This document shows, piece by piece, positions 58,675-64,000 of a stretch of DNA of 64,000 bases. The notes under the pieces are model-generated. The model made no database searches and was not told where the DNA came from. It worked only from the letters and a program-made list of their open reading frames with translations. Source of the stretch: Azolla caroliniana (taxonomy: Eukaryota; Polypodiophyta); contig JBHGNT010000016.1 of the NCBI GenBank assembly GCA_043228905.1, positions 8,866,001-8,930,000 of the forward strand. Reading direction: 5' to 3'. Position numbers and translations under genes: made by a program. Within the stretch, counting starts at the first letter, position 1. Every line of letters starts with the position of its first letter.

Positions 58675-59765
58675 GGAAATGGGCTTTTGTAATCAATTAT
58701 ATGAAATATCACAACTTGCATTACACAGGGTATATATTGTTGATGGATTCATATAGCAATTGGCACAATTATCTCTACAGGCTAAGCTAAAGAAAACACA
58801 TCAGCTATATTTGGAGAAACTCCATTAGCATATGGATTTTTGTTATATAAGCCTTACCGATTTGGATTACAAAGAATTGCAAATCCATCATGTCTATAGG
58901 ACATTATTCTTATGTTTCCCAAGAATGTCACATGCAATAATAATGCATGTAACATTTCTCCAATTACCCATTCCAAGTTCCAACAATCTACATGTCTCGC
59001 TTAATAGTTTTTTTGAATGGCTCGCATCTATTAACTATGTGGCCAAGTCGCAATCGTGGTTTTTAAGTTTCTCAATCTTCCCAAATTTGATGGGCAAAGC
59101 ATGTGCCTGCCTATTTGATGGATTTTATGAAATAATATATTTATTTGGACACACTCACAGATTATATGATGTAATCATTTGATGAAGTTTCGAGTGTGAT
59201 GTTGGTGTGATTTATTCAAGGTGTCTTAATGGAACTTGTGATCATGGGTGTTTTGATTTGCAGTACGTAGTTTGGTCTATTAGGTAACAAAAGTGAAGCA
59301 ACGTTGGGGATTGGTTGGTTTTACGACACATTCAAAAATCACAATTTGTGGTTCATTGTGTGATATTGTTTGTACAATTGTGGTTGATAGTGTGTTTGTA
59401 CCATTGGGGATCAATAGCGGTTAGTTGGGTTGTTGACGCAGACAAGCAAATCATTCTTGCATAAGCAATACTTCGATAAATTGGAATGGGTCTCATGTGT
59501 GATTCGTGCAACTAGTTGGAACATTCTTGCAACTTGTCATCAAAGAGTACGAGAAATGAGTTTAATCATGTTGTCCATTGGTGTATCTTTCTTGGTGTTG
59601 GTGCCTCCTATTGTTGAAGGTTGTTAATGTTTGTGCAAATGAGGGGTTGACCAGTAGATTCTTTATTAGTGTTATCATCAAGATTATTGTTTCTGATTTT
59701 CTTGGCCAAGTATGAACATTCCTCTCATATTATAAGTCTTGTCAATTTGCTTGGATTTTTGTATC
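58675..59765. other. Spacer downstream of ABA4
   Basis: The first few hundred bases are likely the ABA4 3' untranslated region and terminator. Frames at 58832-59182 and 59430-59627 have no recognisable domain. TTGTGGTT-rich text (59330-59410) hints at decayed repeat sequence. Confidence 0.45.
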
Positions 59766-59770
59766 ATATT

Positions 59771-59803
59771 GTGGTGTGCATGTGTTCTTATGTGCATTTC
59801 ACA
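59771..59803 (+). mobile_element. 33-bp relic of the TRIM-like LTR
   Basis: It begins GTGGTGTGCATG and ends TTATGTGCATTTCACA, the first and last bases of the 195-bp LTR found at 11149 and 12004, with the middle deleted. It is flanked by ATATT on both sides (59766-59770 and 59804-59808), the same five bases that flank the full element. Confidence 0.7.
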
Positions 59804-59869
59804 ATATTGTCAAGAACTAAGTAATATATAGTTCCAAGTAGGAATTGACAATGGTGTTTCGACTTACCG

Positions 59870-60060
59870 ATTTGGCCTAGTCCAAATCAAAGCGGTTAAT
59901 CATAAACCAGTTTGGGAATTGGTTTAGCCCAAAACGGTTTGGTTTGGCTTGAGCGATCCCAAACCAAGCTCAAACCACTTAAGGAAGCTCAACCTTGAAC
60001 CGAGCCGAGCTAGACCACAAAACTTTTTTAAAACAGTTTTAACGACTTGGTTTACGCTTG
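59870..60060. repeat. GGTTTGG-rich dispersed repeat
   Basis: Text of the type 'cggtttggtttggcttgag', 'ccaaaccaagctcaaacc', like 47270-47850 and about 30000-30060. No coding signal. Confidence 0.6.
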
Positions 60061-60129
60061 AGCCAAGCTGGTGTCGACCCTTGGTTCTAAGCAACTTAAT
60101 AGATTAAGGAATATGCATGCATGTGTGTG

Positions 60130-60660
60130 TGTTAGAGTAGAGAGAAAGGTGGCAACCCACAAGCCTCATCGAGATAATGCATTTGACAAAATAGGGGATT
60201 ATTATACAATGAAGCTACAAATAATACAAAGATGAAAGGAACTATACATAAAAAATAGAGTAGAGAGAAAGGTGGCAACCCACAAGCCTCATGGAGATAA
60301 TGCATTTGACAAAATAGGGGATTATTATACAATGAAGCTACAAATAATACAAAGATGAAAGCAATTATACATAAAAAATAACCAACACTTTGCAAAAAGA
60401 GAGGAGACTTGGTTTATAGAGAAATCCAATGCTAAGTTAAGAACAATCGAGTAATGATGGGAGAGTTAGTTGGATATTTAATTTATTCACTTCATCTTGC
60501 AAAGAGTGAATAAATTAAATATATCCCATTCATTAAGTGAATGGTGAACTTTAACACACATTCCCCAAAGAGTGTGTTCACACACAAGCTTTGTGTGTTT
60601 GAGGTTGTTATCTCAACATGACTCTCAAGTTGAATTGTGTTGTATTGTCGTTTGATGATT
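60130..60660 (-). mobile_element. Probable LTR of the Copia remnant, with internal 123-bp duplication
   Basis: This stretch follows the 3' end of the Copia pol on the minus strand, where an LTR is expected. 60134-60256 and 60257-60379 are near-identical tandem copies of 123 bp; the period is a multiple of three, so a minus-strand frame repeats 41 residues without meaning. A perfect 18-bp hairpin stem (60474-60491 with 60505-60522, 13-base loop) lies further in. LTR borders and a second LTR were not found. Confidence 0.5.
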
Positions 60661-60829
60661 GGCTTCATTTTTTTGCACTACCCCTCATGCTCGATGGATG
60701 TAGATGTAGGCCAAGTACTGTTGAAAATTGTCTAAGATTTCCCACTCCAAGCTCTTTGTAAATATACCCCTCGTTTATTGCCCGATCTAGATACTTTGGA
60801 AATTGATGTCTCCAACTACTATTGTGCTG

Positions 60830-62865
60830 TCAGATGTATTGGTAATGCACTTGAATGTGCATTGGGTTCCATATCACTTGCATGTTGCTACAGTTATTGT
60901 AATAGAGGGATATGGAGCCATCAATTAGATTGTTGAAATTTTTAAGGATTCTCTTGAACCACATAGCTTCACAAGAGGCATCTACCACAATCCTATAGGG
61001 CCAAGTGATGGTGAGATAGATAAGGCTTCCGACTAGTTGGCGGTAGAAAGTCGGCTCACACTCTTTTGTGTTGGAATCAACATCTAGCCTTAGATTTCGA
61101 TCGAGAGTGGTAGCAACGAGCTTACACTCTGTCATCCCAAACTTGTAAAGAAGATTGGGGATATAGTGTCATTGGGAGATCATGACACTATTCGGAGTCC
61201 AAATTACTTCTATACCTAGAAAGTAATGTAGCTCCTTCATATCTATCATTTCAAATCGGTCGGAGAGTAGCTTCTTGGTATGTTCGATATCCCCGATGTG
61301 CTCTCCTCCAATGACCAAGTTGTCCACATAAATTATGATGAATAGTTGTCCTCTAGAGTCGTTCTGGATGAATAGAGAATTGTCAGACTTGGACATTTTG
61401 AAGCCGATTTAGTGAAGATATTGGGTTATCTTCGAATGTTATGCTCTCGGTACTTGCTTGAGACCGTAGAGAGGCTTTTTGAGTAAGCAAACAACAATAA
61501 GATGTGTACTCAACTTGAATCCGGGTGGTTGTACCATGTACACCTCCTCTTCTAACTCGCCTTGGAGAAAGGCGTTCTTCACATCCATTTGGTGGAGGTG
61601 CCACCCTTTGGCTGCTGCAAGCGCGATCACGGTTCAGATGGTTGCCATCTTTGCCACCGGGGCAAAGGTTTTTTCATAATTGATCCTGTGTGTCTGCGCA
61701 TACCCTTTTGCCACAAGCCGGGCCTTATACCAATTGATGGTGTTGTCAACATTGTGCTTCACCTTGAACATCCATTGACAACCGATTTCCTTTTGATGGG
61801 GTGAAGAGGGAACGAGATCCCATGTCTCGTTTTTGGAGAGTGCTTGCATCTCCTCATTCATCGCTTCGACCCATCATGGGTCCTTTGCAGATTCGGAAAA
61901 TGTTTCCGGATCTCAGACTATCACCACCTTCATCATGAATGCATAATGATATGCCATGTAGTCATTGTAGCGGAATCGGCTAACTACATTCTTTTCTCGG
62001 GTGGAGTGATGTGGTGCCATTGGTGTCCGCATGCTAGGCACATCCAATCCACCATACTCACTGTTGGGTGAGTGATCCGATTCGTTTCCATCTGAGTCTT
62101 CGTACTCAAGCATTTTGGTCTTTCCTTTGTCTTGTTTTGGACTTGGCTGCGACGTGCTTTGGTCGCTCGGTGGCTCTTGTGCTCCACTCAATCTGGTTGA
62201 GATCGAACTTCCCTTTGATGTGAGCCTTAGTTGATCATCCTCCTCTGAGTCGATTATTTTGAAATCAGTTTCGATTGGATCAGATGGAGTTGAGTCGAAT
62301 GTGTACTAGGATACTGACTCATCAAATACGACATCCCTACTCACCCGCACCTTCTTGGTAGAGGGGTTCGCGCACTTATACCCCTTTTGTTTGAGCTTGT
62401 ATCCCACGAGGATACATTTATCCATCTTACAATTGAGCTTCTGCTACATCTCACCAGGAATATGTACTAAGGTAATAGAACCGAATATTCTGATGTGGGA
62501 TAAGTTCGGCTTCTTTCCATAGAAATTCTCATGGGGGGTAATATCGTGCAACGATTCATTAGATAGACAGCCGTGTTCGTTGCTTCAACCCAATATGATT
62601 TTGGTAGATGTTTCTTGTTCATCATTGCCCTTGCCACCTCAAGTATATGCCGGTACTTTCGTTCGGCTACTCCATTTTGATGAGGTGTGTGTTGGCACTT
62701 GGCAGGTGAACTCCCGCCAAATTCCTTCTTGTCGAAGGTATGTTGTGAAGGCATTGGAGAAATACTCCTTGCCGCCTTCCGATCGAAGGCATCAAACATG
62801 CTGACTGGTTGCCTTTTCGACTTTGTTTTTGAATTTTTGGAAGTGTGCAGACACTTCCCTCTTCC
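60830..62865 (-). pseudogene. Ty1/Copia polyprotein remnant: integrase end, RT, part of RNase H
   Basis: Read on the minus strand: integrase C-terminal core with QNGVAERKYRHILEVARAMM (about 62690-62620), a linker rich in Ser and acids, RT start WYKARLVAKGYAQ (about 61730), [20 protein letters not shown] (about 61600), [13 protein letters not shown], then IIIYVDNLVIGG where active elements have YVDD, and LGIEV. The RNase H part has lost its middle: GSLIYLTITWPYRIV runs straight into DASCEAMWFK. Several frameshifts are present. The integrase is cut at about 62865, where Gypsy sequence begins. Not functional. Confidence 0.85.
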
Positions 62866-64000
62866 GCCAGACCATGGAAGAACAGGTGACGGGCATACCC
62901 GGGGCGAGTGTCGCCACAAACTTGACAGACGTCAGCGATGGACCTCCGGTGGTGGATCAACACAACCTGGCTATTACAGTAATATTGCACGGACAGGAAG
63001 TTCCTGGATGCGTAATCGACGGCGGCTCAAGCGTCAATGCAATTAGCGCGAAAACTTGCGAGCAGTTAGGCATTTCCGAATGGGAGGCATGTCCATTCTG
63101 GCTCCGCATGGTAAATACCCGCTCAGTGCAACCGTTGGGGTTAATTCACAAAATAGGCATCATTGTGGGCGGACACCGCTTCGACATCTCGGCGGTCGTC
63201 CTCGCTTTGGACGCCCCAGGGGCGTACCCAGTGCTTCTGGGCAGACCATGGCTTCGGACAACAAATATCAAGCAGAGCTGACAACACGAGTGTATCAGTT
63301 TCCGGCATGGACGCACCAAGGTTCGCATACCTACGGAAGGCAGCACGCCACAACCTAAGGGTATAACACCGTTATACGCGGAGGATATAAATATGCTGGC
63401 TGGGGTGGAGGATGCAGAATTGGAGGCATACCTTGACGAACACCCTCGGATTATTCCGCTGTTTGAAATAGATGTCATTGCAACCGCGGTAGAATATGCC
63501 ACGACCACTGTTCCCCCCGACGAGCCTTACGAACCAAACCTAGAGTCCATATTGGAACTCAGCAGAGCACGAGCGGCATTCGAAAGGGAAATGGAGATTT
63601 CACGACGAGTCACCGCTTCCGCTCTCGAAGAAGTAAATGTGGGTACGGAATCGGAGCCCCGGTTCCTCTCCATCACAAAGGAATTAAGGCCGAACCAGAG
63701 AATCACGATGATCGCACTACTCACGGAATATAAAGATGTGTTCGCTTGGGCTCATGAGGACATGAAGGGGTTAGATCCCAAGTTCTATCAGCACAAGATC
63801 AATTTAGCAATTGACACGAAACTCGTCCAGCAGTGCCGCTACCGCATGAACCCCAACTACACGACCCGCGTGAGAGAAGAAATTGACAAGCTCCTGAAGG
63901 CGGGGTTCATACAACTAGTTAAACAAGCGACATGGCTAAGCCTAATAGTGGTCGTCCCAAAGAAAAACGGCAAAATACGGGTATGTGTAGATTACCGAAA
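62866..64000 (+). CDS. Gypsy protease and N-terminal reverse transcriptase (continues past the right edge)
   Basis: The first frame, to 63281, holds a retropepsin with VIDGGSSVNAISA and the strand YPVLLGRPWL. The following frame, open from about 63359 to the window edge, runs through an acidic linker (ITPLYAEDINMLAG) into RT: VFAWAHEDMKGLDPKFYQHK, then REEIDKLLKAGFIQ and VVPKKNGKIRVCVDYR. A frame change near 63280-63350 separates the parts. The protease is clearly related to that of the non-autonomous element at 7.3 kb (VVDQHN/VVDHHN; ILHGQE). The gag and 5' LTR are missing: the homology starts at FRQTMEEQ exactly at the Copia junction. RT and integrase completeness cannot be seen. Confidence 0.85.

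Noticed and set aside
62823-62865. N-terminal part of the frame that runs into the Gypsy protease
   Set aside because: This stretch is the antisense of the Copia integrase; the fused frame is accidental.

Overview
This window is nuclear DNA of a land plant. It holds four plant genes with many spliced exons, several nested LTR retrotransposons and LINE remnants, and a decayed copy of a plastid tRNA gene inside an intron. I cannot name the species. A decayed amino-methyltransferase gene with a bacterial-type motif order leans weakly towards a non-flowering plant (fern, lycophyte, bryophyte or gymnosperm). Gene introns are AT-rich and up to 5 kb long, and splice sites are almost all GT/AG.

Host genes. 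(1) 2768 down to 1, minus: the 5' end of a SIZ1-type SUMO E3 ligase; five exons, the fifth running off the left edge. (2) 29677-21401, minus: an intact 11-exon gene for a mitochondrial Tim44-domain protein of the mL45 type (309 aa). (3) 45857-35086, minus: an intact 20-exon gene for a germinal-centre-kinase-type MAP4K (711 aa). (4) 55617-58674, plus: ABA4, the plastid membrane protein needed for neoxanthin synthesis. I rebuilt the exons by hand. All junction phases agree in genes 2-4, and no in-frame stop remains.

Mobile DNA. 4.1-21 kb is a nest of insertions. A LINE fragment was hit by an LTR carrying a dense heat-shock-element array. That LTR was hit in turn by a 5.7-kb non-autonomous Gypsy element (4997-10716, duplicated target AAGAC). 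Then come a 1.05-kb TRIM-like element primed by tRNA-Ala (11149-12199), a broken multi-exon DNA-methyltransferase-like gene (15180-12684, minus), a second Gypsy remnant (about 15.5-19.36 kb) and a LINE fused to its end (19.36-20.9 kb). Two LINE families recur. One ends in CTTT repeats (24.6, 41.8 and 52.05 kb, minus). The other tends to end in GA repeats (19.4, 46.5, 51.3 and 53.9 kb, plus). The right end carries a broken Copia element (60.1-62.86 kb, minus) joined directly to the protease-RT part of an autonomous Gypsy element related to the one at 5 kb.

How the parts relate. The host genes are unrelated housekeeping and regulatory genes and do not form a functional cluster. The retroelements have grown the introns and spacers: MAP4K intron 1 holds a LINE and the plastid tRNA copy, and the Tim44 gene introns hold a LINE tail and a solo LTR. 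The least ordinary items are the methyltransferase pseudogene, the non-autonomous Gypsy with an unrecognised ORF and a coiled-coil ORF in place of pol, the tRNA-Ala-primed TRIM with a relic copy 48 kb away, the heat-shock-element LTR, and the degenerate copies of SIZ1 exon 1 inside its own first intron.
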